DNA from: Chryseobacterium bernardetii
GTDB taxonomy: Bacteria; Bacteroidota; Bacteroidia; Flavobacteriales; Weeksellaceae
Length of the DNA: 64,000 nucleotides
Assembly: GCF_003815975.1 (NCBI RefSeq)
Contig: NZ_CP033932.1
Span: 3,267,501-3,331,500 of the forward strand
Direction: 5' to 3'
The notes beneath the pieces are model-generated. The model saw nothing but the letters and a program-made list of their open reading frames with translations. It did not search any database and had not been told where the DNA came from. Below, piece by piece: positions 8,312 to 20,283 of this stretch. Positions within the stretch are counted from its first letter, which is position 1; every line of letters starts with the position of its first letter. A program made the position numbers and the translations under genes.

Positions 8312-10822
8312 ATGAAATCCGGGCTTTACATGACCATAGGTCTTCTGATCAGTATATTTTCCTTTGCCCAGAAAGGAGGAAAGTATAAGCTTTGGTATGA
8401 CAAGCCCGCAAAACAATGGGTGGAAGCTCTACCGATAGGAAACGGAAACATTGCAGCTATGGTCTATGGAGACCCTTACCATGAAAAGCTTCAGCTGAAC
8501 GAAGGGACATTCTGGTCCGGAGGGCCTTCCCGAAATGATAATCCGGATGCTCCAAAAGTTCTGGATTCAATCCGCTATTATTTATTTAATGGAAACTATA
8601 AAAGAGCCCAGATTCTTGCGGATAAGGGATTAACAGCTAAAACAGTTCACGGCTCGGCATTCCAGAATATTGGTGATTTTACACTGGATCTGAATAACCT
8701 TAAAGAGATCAGAAATTATTACAGAGAACTGGACATTGAAAAAGCAATCGCAACCACTACATTTACCTCTGGTGGCATTAAGTTTAAAAGAGAAGTTTTT
8801 GCTTCAATTCCAGATCATGTGATCGTTATTAAATTAAGTTCAGATCACAATAATGCACTGAACTTTACAGCGAAGTTCAATAGCGAGCTTAAAAAGAACG
8901 TCAAAACCATTGATGCTACTACTTTACAGATGGATGGAGTTTCTTCCACATTAGACGGCATTCAGGGGCAGGTGAAATTCAATGCACTGGCAAAACTCAT
9001 TACCAAAGGTGGCAAAACTCAGGTCTCAGAGGCCGGAATTTCAGTAAGCAATGCTCATGAGGTCATGATTCTTATTTCCATGGCTACTAATTTTACAGAC
9101 TACAAAAATTTAAATACAGACGAAGTTGCAAAAGCCAGAAAGTATATTGAAACAGCAGCAAATAAAAGTTTCAAAACTTTGGTTCAAAATCATCTGAATG
9201 CTTATCAGAATTATTTCAAAAGAGTAGATCTGGATTTAGGAACTTCTGAAGCTTCGAAAAATCCAACGGATATCAGGATTAAAAATTTTGCTAATGGTTA
9301 TGATCCTGAGCTTATTTCATTATATTATCAGTTCGGGCGTTATCTCCTGATTTCTTCCTCTCAGCCTGGCGGGCAGCCTGCCAACCTGCAGGGGATCTGG
9401 AACAATTCCAACAAACCGGCCTGGGACAGCAAGTATACGATTAACATTAATATGGAAATGAATTACTGGCCGGCAGAAAAAACCAATCTTCCTGAAATGC
9501 ATGAACCATTGATCCGGATGATAAAAGATTTGAGCGAAACAGGAAAAGAAACGGCAAAAACAATGTACAACAGCCGTGGCTGGGTAGCACATCATAACAC
9601 TGATATCTGGAGAATAACAGGGGTGGTGGATTTTGCCAATGCCGGAATGTGGCCGATGGGCGGAGCCTGGCTTTCACAGCATTTGTGGGAAAAATATTTA
9701 TACAGTGGAGACAAAAACTACCTGAGATCAATTTATCCTGTTCTGAAATCTGCAGCACAGTTCTATGAAGATTTTCTGATTGAAGAGCCTGCACATCATT
9801 GGCTGGTGGCAAACCCGTCAATGTCTCCCGAAAATATTCCGCAGGGACACCAGGGAAGTGCTCTGGCAGCAGGAAATACAATGGACAATCAGTTGATGTT
9901 CGACCTTTTCACCAAAACAAAAAAGGCGGCACAGATTCTCAGTATAGATTCAGACAAAATTCAGGTCTGGAACACTATTATTTCAAAATTACCACCGATG
10001 AAAATCGGAAGCTACGGACAATTGCAGGAATGGATGGAAGACCTGGACGATCCTAAAGACAACCACAGACATGTTTCTCATTTGTACGGATTATTTCCTT
10101 CCAACCAGATCAGTCCGTTTACCACACCGGAATTGCTGGACGCCTCCAGAACCGTACTCATTCACCGCGGAGACGTATCCACAGGCTGGTCAATGGGATG
10201 GAAAGTTAATCTTTGGGCTAAATTATTAGATGGAAATCATGCTGACAAATTAATCAAAGATCAGTTAACGCTGGTAGAAAAAGACAGTTGGGGCAGCAAA
10301 GGCGGAACATATCCGAATCTTTTCGATGCCCATCCGCCATTCCAGATTGATGGAAATTTCGGCTGCACCTCCGGGATTACAGAAATGCTCCTGCAGACTC
10401 AAAACGGTTTTATAGACATCCTTCCCGCACTTCCGGTTGAGTGGAAAAACGGCAGTATTTCAGGGCTGAAAGCCTATGGCGGTTTCGAAGTCAGCATGAT
10501 CTGGGAAAACAATAAAGCTAAAGAAGTCACTATAAAATCAGGATCGGGAGGAAACTGCAGAATAAGACTTCCGAACGAAATGAAACTTTCCGGAAACACA
10601 AAACTGAAAAATGCAGAAGGTAAAAATCCGAACTCCTTTTTTGAAATTCCGGAGATTCCAAAACCGTTGATTTCTGACAAAGCAACATTAAATCCTGTTG
10701 AAATTAAAACTGGTCTTATCTATGATTTCCCTACTGAAGTAGGAAAGGTGTATACATTAACATGGAGTGATAAAAGCTCTGAAGGACAATCTGAAACTAA
10801 ATCTATTTACAATAAAAACTAA
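8312..10822 (+). CDS. GH95 alpha-L-fucosidase / alpha-L-galactosidase
   Basis: The 836-residue protein has a signal peptide ending near FSFAQ and a full GH95 layout. The N-terminal beta domain starts KLWYDKPAKQWVEALPIGNGNIAAM, followed by an (alpha/alpha)6 barrel and a C-terminal beta domain. Residues equivalent to the catalytic centre of the Bifidobacterium AfcA fucosidase are visible: Asn378 and Asn380 in TININMEMNYW, Glu573 in QLQEWMEDLDD and Asp680 in FQIDGNFG. Two residues before the first Asn lies Thr376, where typical fucosidases carry His. This pattern was linked to alpha-L-galactosidase activity in a Bacteroides xylan enzyme (from memory). The enzyme is probably periplasmic or surface-located. 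Confidence 0.92.
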   Translation: MKSGLYMTIGLLISIFSFAQKGGKYKLWYDKPAKQWVEALPIGNGNIAAMVYGDPYHEKLQLNEGTFWSGGPSRNDNPDAPKVLDSIRYYLFNGNYKRAQILADKGLTAKTVHGSAFQNIGDFTLDLNNLKEIRNYYRELDIEKAIATTTFTSGGIKFKREVFASIPDHVIVIKLSSDHNNALNFTAKFNSELKKNVKTIDATTLQMDGVSSTLDGIQGQVKFNALAKLITKGGKTQVSEAGISVSNAHEVMILISMATNFTDYKNLNTDEVAKARKYIETAANKSFKTLVQNHLNAYQNYFKRVDLDLGTSEASKNPTDIRIKNFANGYDPELISLYYQFGRYLLISSSQPGGQPANLQGIWNNSNKPAWDSKYTININMEMNYWPAEKTNLPEMHEPLIRMIKDLSETGKETAKTMYNSRGWVAHHNTDIWRITGVVDFANAGMWPMGGAWLSQHLWEKYLYSGDKNYLRSIYPVLKSAAQFYEDFLIEEPAHHWLVANPSMSPENIPQGHQGSALAAGNTMDNQLMFDLFTKTKKAAQILSIDSDKIQVWNTIISKLPPMKIGSYGQLQEWMEDLDDPKDNHRHVSHLYGLFPSNQISPFTTPELLDASRTVLIHRGDVSTGWSMGWKVNLWAKLLDGNHADKLIKDQLTLVEKDSWGSKGGTYPNLFDAHPPFQIDGNFGCTSGITEMLLQTQNGFIDILPALPVEWKNGSISGLKAYGGFEVSMIWENNKAKEVTIKSGSGGNCRIRLPNEMKLSGNTKLKNAEGKNPNSFFEIPEIPKPLISDKATLNPVEIKTGLIYDFPTEVGKVYTLTWSDKSSEGQSETKSIYNKN

Positions 10823-10833
10823 AAAATCTATAT

Positions 10834-12552
10834 ATGAAAAAGAGTCTAATGAATCCTGTTTTTTTAAGAAATAAAACCCATGTCATTGCAGTGGCTGCCT
10901 TACTTTCCATCAGTAACCTCTCTGCACAGACTTTTTCCGACTTCAGCTACCGTGGAAACGATAAAATATATAATGACAACCCTCTTAAACCGGACGAGTT
11001 TTATTCCCCGATTTTACAGGGCTGTTATCCCGACCCAAGCATCACCAAAAAAGGCGAAGATTATTATCTGGTAAACTCTTCTTTCTCAATGTTTCCGGGC
11101 GTTCCGATCTTCACTTCTAAAGATCTGGTAAACTGGAAGCAGGTTGGGCACGTTCTCGACAGACCTTCTCAGCTTAAGGTGGAAAAAGGAGGTGTTTCTC
11201 ATGGAATTTATGCGCCTGATATCAAATACAATAAACACAACGATACATTTTATATGATCACTACCCAGATTGCGGGCGGTATCGGAAATATGGTCGTAAA
11301 AACCAAAGATCCGGCAAAAGGATGGAGCGAAGTTCAGAAACTGAATTTTGACGGTATTGATCCTGCCATTTTCTTTGATGATGACGGAAAAGCTTACATC
11401 GTTCACAACGACGCGCCACCACAAGGAACCGAGCAGTATCAAGGTCACCGTGTTATTAAAATGTGGGATTACGACCTTGAAAAAGATCAGGTTGTTGCAG
11501 GTTCAGACAGAATTATCGTAAACGGTGGTGTGGACCTTTCCCAAAAGCCCATCTGGATTGAAGGTCCCCATATTTACAAAAAGAACGGTAAATACTATCT
11601 GATGTGTGCAGAAGGCGGAACCGGAGGCAACCATAGCGAAGTGATTTTTATGGCAGATTCTCCGAAAGGACCGTTTGTTCCCGCTAAAAATAATCCGATT
11701 CTTACGCAAAGATATTTCCCGAGAGACCGAAAAGAAAAAGTAGATTGGGCAGGTCACGCAGATTTGGTGGAAGGTCCGAACGGACAATGGTATGGCGTAT
11801 TTTTAGCAATTCGTCCGAATGTAAACAACCGTGTTACCAAAGGTCGTGAAACTTTCATTCTTCCTGTAGACTGGAGCGGAACATATCCTGTTTTCCAAAA
11901 TGGACTGGTTCCGATGAAACCAAAACTGAAATTACCTGCAGGAGTTCAGAATCAAACCGGGCAAAACGGATTTTTCCCGAATGGCAACTTTACATACAAC
12001 GATAAACTAACCGATAAAAACCTCGATTTCCGTTGGATTGCCATGCGTGGTCCTCGTGAAAACTTCATTACTGCAACAAAAAATGGTGTAAAAGTAAACC
12101 CAATGGAGACGAATATCAAAGCGTTAGCTCCGATTTCATCTTTGTTCCATAGATTACAGCACGAAGACTTCGAAACTTCCGTAACTTTAGATTATAAACC
12201 AAGATCGGAAAAAGAATTGGCTGGAATTACCCTCTACCAAAGCGAAACATTCAATTACGTTTTCGGAATCACGAAAAAAGATAAAGATTTCTACATCGTA
12301 TTGGAAAGAACAGAAAAAGGGCAATCAAAGCTGATCGCCAGCGAAAAGATTTCATTATCCAAACCGGTTAAACTACAGGTTGTTGCCGATAAAGATGAGC
12401 ATAGCTTTAATTATTCGCTGGATGGCAAAAGCTATAAAAATCTGGGAGGACCGGTTTCAGGAGATATACTTTCTACGGATGTAGCGGGAGGTTTTACAGG
12501 TAGCCTTATTGGGCTCTACAGCACTTCTTCCAATGATATTATACCGAATTAA
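10834..12552 (+). CDS. GH43 beta-xylosidase/alpha-L-arabinofuranosidase with C-terminal beta-sandwich
   Basis: The 572-residue secreted protein has a long-n-region signal peptide ending ...SNLSAQ. Its five-bladed beta-propeller starts with the general base Asp67 in CYPDPSITKKG, followed by the NSSFSMFPGVPIF stretch, the transition-state Asp in GIDPAIFFDDDG and the general-acid Glu in IEGPHIYKKNGKYYLM. The beta-sandwich (from about residue 385) is of the GH43_C2/DUF1349 type. The protein ends IGLYSTSSNDIIPN, apparently short of the usual terminal FDWF-type strand, and a repeat-like element follows just downstream. Arabinose or xylose removal from xylan is inferred; subfamily (11/12-like) was not resolved. 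Confidence 0.9.
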   Translation: MKKSLMNPVFLRNKTHVIAVAALLSISNLSAQTFSDFSYRGNDKIYNDNPLKPDEFYSPILQGCYPDPSITKKGEDYYLVNSSFSMFPGVPIFTSKDLVNWKQVGHVLDRPSQLKVEKGGVSHGIYAPDIKYNKHNDTFYMITTQIAGGIGNMVVKTKDPAKGWSEVQKLNFDGIDPAIFFDDDGKAYIVHNDAPPQGTEQYQGHRVIKMWDYDLEKDQVVAGSDRIIVNGGVDLSQKPIWIEGPHIYKKNGKYYLMCAEGGTGGNHSEVIFMADSPKGPFVPAKNNPILTQRYFPRDRKEKVDWAGHADLVEGPNGQWYGVFLAIRPNVNNRVTKGRETFILPVDWSGTYPVFQNGLVPMKPKLKLPAGVQNQTGQNGFFPNGNFTYNDKLTDKNLDFRWIAMRGPRENFITATKNGVKVNPMETNIKALAPISSLFHRLQHEDFETSVTLDYKPRSEKELAGITLYQSETFNYVFGITKKDKDFYIVLERTEKGQSKLIASEKISLSKPVKLQVVADKDEHSFNYSLDGKSYKNLGGPVSGDILSTDVAGGFTGSLIGLYSTSSNDIIPN

Positions 12553-12570
12553 GTCAGTATTAGCAATGTC

Positions 12571-12591
12571 ACACTGAGCTCGTCGAAGTGT
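12571..12591. repeat. Short palindromic dispersed-repeat-like element
   Basis: The 21-nt segment has ACACT/AGTGT arms flanking GAGCTCGTCGA. It strongly resembles the short CTTCGAC-AGCTCAG repeat often scattered in Bacteroidetes intergenic DNA (recalled, not searched). It lies 19 bp after the upstream GH43 stop. Confidence 0.45.
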
Positions 12592-12638
12592 TCCTTTTAA
12601 GATTGTAAAGAATTAAATCGAACTAAAATATCAAAACC

Positions 12639-14246
12639 TTGAAAATCAAAAAATCTTATATAGTTTCTTTATTGGGATTTATCGGGCTGAATCTTCTTTC
12701 AGCCCAGGTAAATCCTTCCGGAAAACAAAGCACGGCATTTACAAACCCAATTATATGGGCAGATGCACCGGATTTATCCATTACCAGAAACGGAAATGAT
12801 TTTTACCTGATCAGTACCACTATGCATCTGATGCCCGGAGCACCGGTGATGCATTCCAGAGATCTGGTACATTGGGAAATGTCCGGTTATGTTTTCGATA
12901 CTTTGAATGACAACTCAAAATATGATTTATTGAACGGAACCGTTTACGGCAGAGGTCAATGGGCTTCTTCAATCCGTTATCATAAAGGGAAATATTACGT
13001 TTTATTCTCTCCGAATGATGAACCTTTCAAATCCTATTTCTATGTGACTGATGATCCCGAAAAAGGAAAATGGAAACTTATTACAAGAACACGGCATTTT
13101 CATGATGCTTCGCTGTTTTTTGATGACGATGACAAAGTATATGTTTTCACTTCCAACAAAGTTTTTGAACTAAGTCCTGATTTTAAAGAGGTTATCGGAA
13201 ATCCGGATGGAACTGAGGTATTTCAGAAAGATGATTCGGAAACCGGACTTCTGGAAGGTAATCAGATCATCAAAAGAAACGGAAAATATTATATGATGAT
13301 GATATCCTGGCCCAAAAACGGGAAACGCCGCCAGGTCGTCTACAGGGCAGATAAAGTGACAGGTCCTTACGAGAAAAAAGTAATCTTGGAAGATAATTTC
13401 TTAGGATTTTCCTATGCAGGGCAAGGCGCTTTGATTGATGATAAAAACGGAAATTGGTATTCCCTTATTTTCCAGGATAGAAACGGAGTGGGACGCGTTC
13501 CGCTGCTGCTGCCTGTTCAATGGGAAAATGACTGGCCGGTATTGGGAGATAACGGAAAAGTTCCTTTGAAAGGAGAAGTTCCGCTTCCGCCATTCAAACC
13601 CAAAAATCATTTGGTGGAAAGCGATGAATTCTCTGATAAAACAATGAAAATCCAGTGGCAATGGAATCATAATCCTGTGAATGAAGCATGGTCTTTATCT
13701 GAAAGAAAAGGCTTTCTGAGACTGAAAACCAGCAGAGTGGTAGACAATCTATACGCGGCACCCAATACCTTGACCCAGAGAATGGAAGGCCCAACTTCTT
13801 CAGCAGTTGTCGCAATGGATCTTAAAGGAATGAAAGATGGAGATGTAGCAGGTTTTAGTGCCTTCAACGGGGATTCCGGGATTTTGTCAGTAGTAAAGGA
13901 AGGTGAAGAAAAATTCATTGTTTTTTCAACCAACGAAGTGAGCCTGGATAATAAAACAAAAGCTATTACAGGGGTTAAAAAAGAAGAAAAAAAACGGATT
14001 CCTCTTAATTCTGATAAAGTTTTTCTTCGTATCGATGCTGATTTTAACCTCGGGAAAGATCTTGCAGACTTTTATTACAGTACGGATCAGAAGAACTGGA
14101 CGGAAATGGCAAAAGACTACAAAATGATTTTTGATTACCGTAGATTTTTTATGGGATCAAAATTCGCAGTTTTTAATTATGCCACTAAAAATACCGGAGG
14201 CTTCGTAGATTTGGACTTTTTCAGAGTCAGTGAAGCTGCAAAATAA
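12639..14246 (+). CDS. GH43 glycosidase (arabinofuranosidase/xylosidase type), TTG start
   Basis: The 535-residue protein begins with a signal peptide (KIKKSYIVSLLGFIGLNLLSAQ). No ATG precedes that peptide, so the TTG at 12639 is the likely start. The GH43 propeller shows the general-base Asp in WADAPDLSITRNG, then FYLISTTMHLMPGAPVMHSRDLVHW, HDASLFFDDDD and the catalytic-Glu region in GLLEGNQIIKRNGKYYMM. A beta-sandwich fills the last ~200 residues. It is related to but clearly distinct from the preceding GH43. The likely role is removal of arabinofuranose or xylose from xylan; exact specificity is unknown. Confidence 0.88.
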   Translation: MKIKKSYIVSLLGFIGLNLLSAQVNPSGKQSTAFTNPIIWADAPDLSITRNGNDFYLISTTMHLMPGAPVMHSRDLVHWEMSGYVFDTLNDNSKYDLLNGTVYGRGQWASSIRYHKGKYYVLFSPNDEPFKSYFYVTDDPEKGKWKLITRTRHFHDASLFFDDDDKVYVFTSNKVFELSPDFKEVIGNPDGTEVFQKDDSETGLLEGNQIIKRNGKYYMMMISWPKNGKRRQVVYRADKVTGPYEKKVILEDNFLGFSYAGQGALIDDKNGNWYSLIFQDRNGVGRVPLLLPVQWENDWPVLGDNGKVPLKGEVPLPPFKPKNHLVESDEFSDKTMKIQWQWNHNPVNEAWSLSERKGFLRLKTSRVVDNLYAAPNTLTQRMEGPTSSAVVAMDLKGMKDGDVAGFSAFNGDSGILSVVKEGEEKFIVFSTNEVSLDNKTKAITGVKKEEKKRIPLNSDKVFLRIDADFNLGKDLADFYYSTDQKNWTEMAKDYKMIFDYRRFFMGSKFAVFNYATKNTGGFVDLDFFRVSEAAK

Positions 14247-14326
14247 AATCAAAAGCAGATAAAAGTCTGTGTAAACAGTAAGTAAAATATACGCTATTAT
14301 TTTTTTATCTGAAATAATAAGTGTAA

Positions 14327-16270
<1,944 letters not shown>

Positions 16271-16318
16271 AGATTTTAAGTTAATGACATAAAGAAAATA
16301 ATTCAAATCTGAAATAAA

Positions 16319-18766
16319 ATGAGCTTTACAAAGATGAACATCAAAACTTCCATTATTACGATCATCATGTTTTCCGGAATGGTAAATGTCAGTGCACAGT
16401 CTTATCAGAAAACAGATTCAGGATTGAAGTTTTCTGCTGATCATATGAATGTTGAAGTGAAATTTTATGGAGAAAATACGATCAGGGTTATTAAATATCC
16501 CGCCGAAAAATCATTTGTCAAAAATAGTTTGTCGGTCATTAAACAGGAGCAGAAAATCAAATTCTCAGTTTCAGAAAAAAATAATGTTATTTCATTAAAA
16601 ACAAATGACCTCCTGCTTTCCATTAATACTAAAAATGGAGTGATAACTTATAAGTCTCCATCAGGAAAAGAACTTCTGAAAGAAACCGCAAATGATTTCA
16701 AACCATTTAATGATGCCGGAACGCAGACCTATTCTGTGAGGCAGGATTTTCAGCTTGAAAAAGACGAACCTATTTACGGTCTGGGAATTCTGCAAAACGG
16801 AAAAATGTCTCAGCGGAATACCGATGTGAAAATGATTCAGAATAATACATGGGATTTTGTGCCTTTTTTCCAGTCTGTAAAAGGATATGGTGTTTTTTGG
16901 GATAACTATTCACCAACACAATTTACGGATACACCTCAGAAAACCTCTTTCTCATCAGAAGTGGGAGATGGTATAGATTATTATTTTATCTACGGAAAAA
17001 ATGCTGATGGAGTAATTGCCGGAATGCGTGATCTTACAGGAAATGTGCCCATGCTTCCTTTATGGACATATGGCTACTGGCAAAGCAAAGAACGTTACAA
17101 AAGCCAGGATGAACTGGTGAACGTTGTTAAAAAATACCGTGATCTGAAAGTCCCTTTAGACGGAATTATACAGGACTGGCAATACTGGGGAAATAATTAC
17201 CAGTGGAATGCCATGGACTTCATCAGTCCCGACTTTCCGGATGCTAAAAAAATGGTACAGGAGATCCATGATATGAATGCCCATCTTTCGGTTTCTATCT
17301 GGTCGTCATTCGGGCCAATGACCAGGCAATACCGTGAAATGGATTCAAAGGGAATGCTTTTCAATATCAGTACATGGCCTGAATCAGGCCGTGATGTCTG
17401 GCCTCCGGATATGAATTATCCTTCCGGTGTCCGTGTTTATGATGCGTACAATCCTGAAGCCAGAAATATATACTGGAAATACCTGAACAAAGGCATTTTC
17501 AGCCTGGGAGTAGATTCCTGGTGGATGGACTCAACAGAACCTGATCATCTCAGCCAGAAAGCGGAAGACCTGGATACTAAAACCTACCTTGGCTCATTCA
17601 GAAAAGTAAGAAACGCATATCCGCTGATGACAGTAGGCGGTGTTTACGACCATCAGCGTGAAACCACCGGTGATAAAAGGGTTTTTATCTTAACAAGGTC
17701 GGCTTTTGCAGGCCAGCAGAGATATGCTGCTAATACCTGGTCCGGAGATGTCAATTCTTCCTGGGAAACATTGCGCAAACAGGTGCCTGCAGGACTGAAC
17801 TTCAGTCTTACCGGAAATCCGAATTTCAACTCTGACATCGGCGGTTTCTTTGCTGGTACTTACAAAAGAAATGGAGGTTCAAAAAATCCAATGTTCCAGG
17901 AACTGTATGTCCGATGGCTGCAGTATGGAACATTTACACCAATGATGCGCTCGCATGGAACCGATGTTGCGAGGGAAATTTATCAGTTTGGAAATAAAGG
18001 AGACATTGTGTATGATGCGATAGAAAAATTCATCAGACTGCGTTACAGTATGTTACCTTATATCTATTCTGTTTCCCATGATGTTTCAAAAAACGGGTCA
18101 AGCTTTATGAGAGCCCTTTCCATGGACTTTCCTTCAGACAGAAAAACGTGGGATATGAATAACGAATATCTTTTTGGAAAATCATTGCTGGTGGCGCCGG
18201 TTCTCAATGCCCAATATACTCCTGAAAAGACAGTTAAAACCGATGAGAATGAAGGCTGGAATAAAACCGACAGCAATAAGGATAATTCGGTTTCAAATAT
18301 AGATTTTACTCAAAACAAAAGCGTGAAAGTTTACCTTCCGGAAGGAACAGATTGGTTTGATTTCTGGACCAATGAAAAATACAGTGGAGGGAAAGAAATT
18401 CAGAAATCTGTTAATCTTCAGACTATTCCTTTGTATGTAAAAGCAGGAAGTATCATTCCGTTAGGCCCCGATGTACAATATGCAACGGAGAAAAAATGGG
18501 ATCATCTTACCATAAAAGTTTATCCGGGAAGCGATACCGATTTCATTGTATACGAAGATGAATTCGATAACTATAATTACGAAAAAGGATTCTATACAGA
18601 AATACCTTTTCACTGGAACGAAAAATCAAAAACACTAACGATAGGTGACCGGAAAGGCAAATACAAAGGAATGATTGAGACAAGGAGTTTCAACCTGATT
18701 CTTCCTGATGGTCAGCAGAAAACAGTGGATTATTCCGGGGGAAAAACAGATATCCATTTTAAATAA
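16319..18766 (+). CDS. GH31 alpha-xylosidase/alpha-glucosidase
   Basis: The 815-residue protein has a signal peptide (cleavage near NVSAQ; an internal ATG at 16334 is an alternative start). The GH31 N-terminal beta domain is followed by the (beta/alpha)8 barrel with DWQYWG, typical of alpha-xylosidases. The nucleophile is Asp404 in DSWWMDSTEPD and the acid/base is Asp477 in NTWSGD, with RYSMLPYIYS and a C-terminal beta domain following. GH31 removes alpha-linked xylose or glucose. Alpha-xylosidase is favoured by the DWQYWG motif and the xylan context; terminal alpha-Xyl is known on complex cereal xylans and on xyloglucan. Confidence 0.9.
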   Translation: MSFTKMNIKTSIITIIMFSGMVNVSAQSYQKTDSGLKFSADHMNVEVKFYGENTIRVIKYPAEKSFVKNSLSVIKQEQKIKFSVSEKNNVISLKTNDLLLSINTKNGVITYKSPSGKELLKETANDFKPFNDAGTQTYSVRQDFQLEKDEPIYGLGILQNGKMSQRNTDVKMIQNNTWDFVPFFQSVKGYGVFWDNYSPTQFTDTPQKTSFSSEVGDGIDYYFIYGKNADGVIAGMRDLTGNVPMLPLWTYGYWQSKERYKSQDELVNVVKKYRDLKVPLDGIIQDWQYWGNNYQWNAMDFISPDFPDAKKMVQEIHDMNAHLSVSIWSSFGPMTRQYREMDSKGMLFNISTWPESGRDVWPPDMNYPSGVRVYDAYNPEARNIYWKYLNKGIFSLGVDSWWMDSTEPDHLSQKAEDLDTKTYLGSFRKVRNAYPLMTVGGVYDHQRETTGDKRVFILTRSAFAGQQRYAANTWSGDVNSSWETLRKQVPAGLNFSLTGNPNFNSDIGGFFAGTYKRNGGSKNPMFQELYVRWLQYGTFTPMMRSHGTDVAREIYQFGNKGDIVYDAIEKFIRLRYSMLPYIYSVSHDVSKNGSSFMRALSMDFPSDRKTWDMNNEYLFGKSLLVAPVLNAQYTPEKTVKTDENEGWNKTDSNKDNSVSNIDFTQNKSVKVYLPEGTDWFDFWTNEKYSGGKEIQKSVNLQTIPLYVKAGSIIPLGPDVQYATEKKWDHLTIKVYPGSDTDFIVYEDEFDNYNYEKGFYTEIPFHWNEKSKTLTIGDRKGKYKGMIETRSFNLILPDGQQKTVDYSGGKTDIHFK

Positions 18767-18784
18767 ACTTAAAATATTAGGAGT

Positions 18785-20155
18785 ATGAAAAATTTAAGTT
18801 TGATATTAGCATTGGGATTTTTCCAGATTTCTTTCGCTCAAAATCCGATTATCCAAACCAAGTATACTGCAGACCCGGCCCCGATGGTTTATAAGGATAC
18901 GGTTTATCTTTATACGAGCCATGATGAGGACGATGCTTTCGGATTCAAAATGAAAGACTGGTTACTCTACACTTCCACAGATATGGTCAATTGGACAGAC
19001 CACGGTGTAGTGGCTTCGCTCAAAGATTTTAAATGGGTAAATACCGAGAACGGTGCCTGGGCACCACAGGTTATCGAAAGAAAAGGAAAATTCTATATGT
19101 ATTGTCCAATGCCGAACAATATGGGGATTGGTGTTTTAGTGGCGGACAGTCCGTACGGTCCTTTCACCGATCCTATTGGCAAGCATTTGATCAAAAATTC
19201 TCTGGATGACATCGATCCCACAGTTTTAATTGACGACGGGCAGGCTTATCTGTACTGGGGAAATCCGAATCTTTGGTATGCTAAACTAAATGAAGATATG
19301 ATATCTCTTGCAGGACCAATCACCAAAGACCCTTCTTTTGCGAAGGTGAAAGACCTGCCAGATCCTTTCAAGTATCAGGAAGGACCTTGGGTTTGGAAAA
19401 GAAATAACCATTATTATATGGCTTACGCATCAAAATGTTGCCCGGAAGGGATTGGTTACGCTATGGCAAAATCACCTACAGGACCCTGGAATTATGGAGG
19501 CGTGATTATGGATGGCGACCAGAGATCCAGCGGAAATCATCCCGGTATTATAGATTTCAAAGGCAGATCTTATGTTTTCGGATTCAACCATATGCTTAGG
19601 ATGCAGACCATGAGCAAGCATTACGAACGCCGGTCTGTCAGTGTCACAGAAATTACCTACAATGCAGATGGAACCATTCAGAAGCTTCCTTTCTGGACTG
19701 CGGATGGTGCAAAAAGAGTGGGTACTCTGAATCCTTATAAAAAAGTTGAAGCAGAAACCATGGCTTACAGCGAAGGCCTGAAAACAGAAATGGTCACAGA
19801 ATGGGAACGCAATCAACCCTATAACAGAGGCAAAAAAATCACAGACCGTATCATCGTTACCTCAATTAACAATGGTGATTATATTAAAATCCAGGGAGTA
19901 GATTTTTCCAAAGGCGTAAAATCTTTGGATGTGAATGTCGCTTCTCTCTATGGAGGAAAAATAGAAGTACGTTCAGATGCTCTTAACGGGCCTGTGCTTG
20001 GCGTTGTTAACGTTACAGGAAAAGGTGAGGGCGACTTATATAAGACTATTAATACACCTCTGAAAAGTGTAAGAGGAATCCACGATTTATATTTTGTTTT
20101 TAAAGGAGAAAAAGACCTTTTCTATTTCGATTGGTGGAAATTTAATGAAAATTAA
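18785..20155 (+). CDS. GH43-CBM6 arabinoxylan arabinofuranohydrolase-like enzyme (copy 1)
   Basis: The 456-residue protein starts with a short signal peptide (to FAQ) and then the GH43_29-like beginning [17 protein letters not shown] with the general-base Asp. [19 protein letters not shown] and YQEGPWVWKRNNHYYMAY supply the other two acidic residues. Residues ~325-456 form a CBM6-like sandwich (KKVEAETMAYSEG... to FYFDWWKF). It is the first of three paralogues in the cluster and lacks an insertion seen in the other two before EGPW. Predicted action is removal of arabinofuranose from xylan. Confidence 0.9.
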   Translation: MKNLSLILALGFFQISFAQNPIIQTKYTADPAPMVYKDTVYLYTSHDEDDAFGFKMKDWLLYTSTDMVNWTDHGVVASLKDFKWVNTENGAWAPQVIERKGKFYMYCPMPNNMGIGVLVADSPYGPFTDPIGKHLIKNSLDDIDPTVLIDDGQAYLYWGNPNLWYAKLNEDMISLAGPITKDPSFAKVKDLPDPFKYQEGPWVWKRNNHYYMAYASKCCPEGIGYAMAKSPTGPWNYGGVIMDGDQRSSGNHPGIIDFKGRSYVFGFNHMLRMQTMSKHYERRSVSVTEITYNADGTIQKLPFWTADGAKRVGTLNPYKKVEAETMAYSEGLKTEMVTEWERNQPYNRGKKITDRIIVTSINNGDYIKIQGVDFSKGVKSLDVNVASLYGGKIEVRSDALNGPVLGVVNVTGKGEGDLYKTINTPLKSVRGIHDLYFVFKGEKDLFYFDWWKFNEN

Positions 20156-20180
20156 AACTGAATTCAGGAATATCAACAGG

Positions 20181-20231
20181 AATGGGCTTTAGCCCATTTT
20201 ATAAAGAAAGAATACAATTGGCTTTAGCCAA
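20181..20231. repeat. Two adjacent short palindromes with GGCTTTAGCC core
   Basis: A perfect hairpin AATGGGCTTTAGCCCATT (20181-20198) is followed 19 bp later by TTGGCTTTAGCCAA (20218-20231). Both share the GGCTTTAGCC core. This pattern is reminiscent of dispersed GGGCTTTAGCCC-type palindromes in flavobacterial intergenic DNA. It lies in the 128-bp gap before the GH27 gene. Confidence 0.55.
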
Positions 20232-20283
20232 AACTTTAGTCATTGTTATGAGTTATATTAATATATCAGTTACAATTTTAAAA

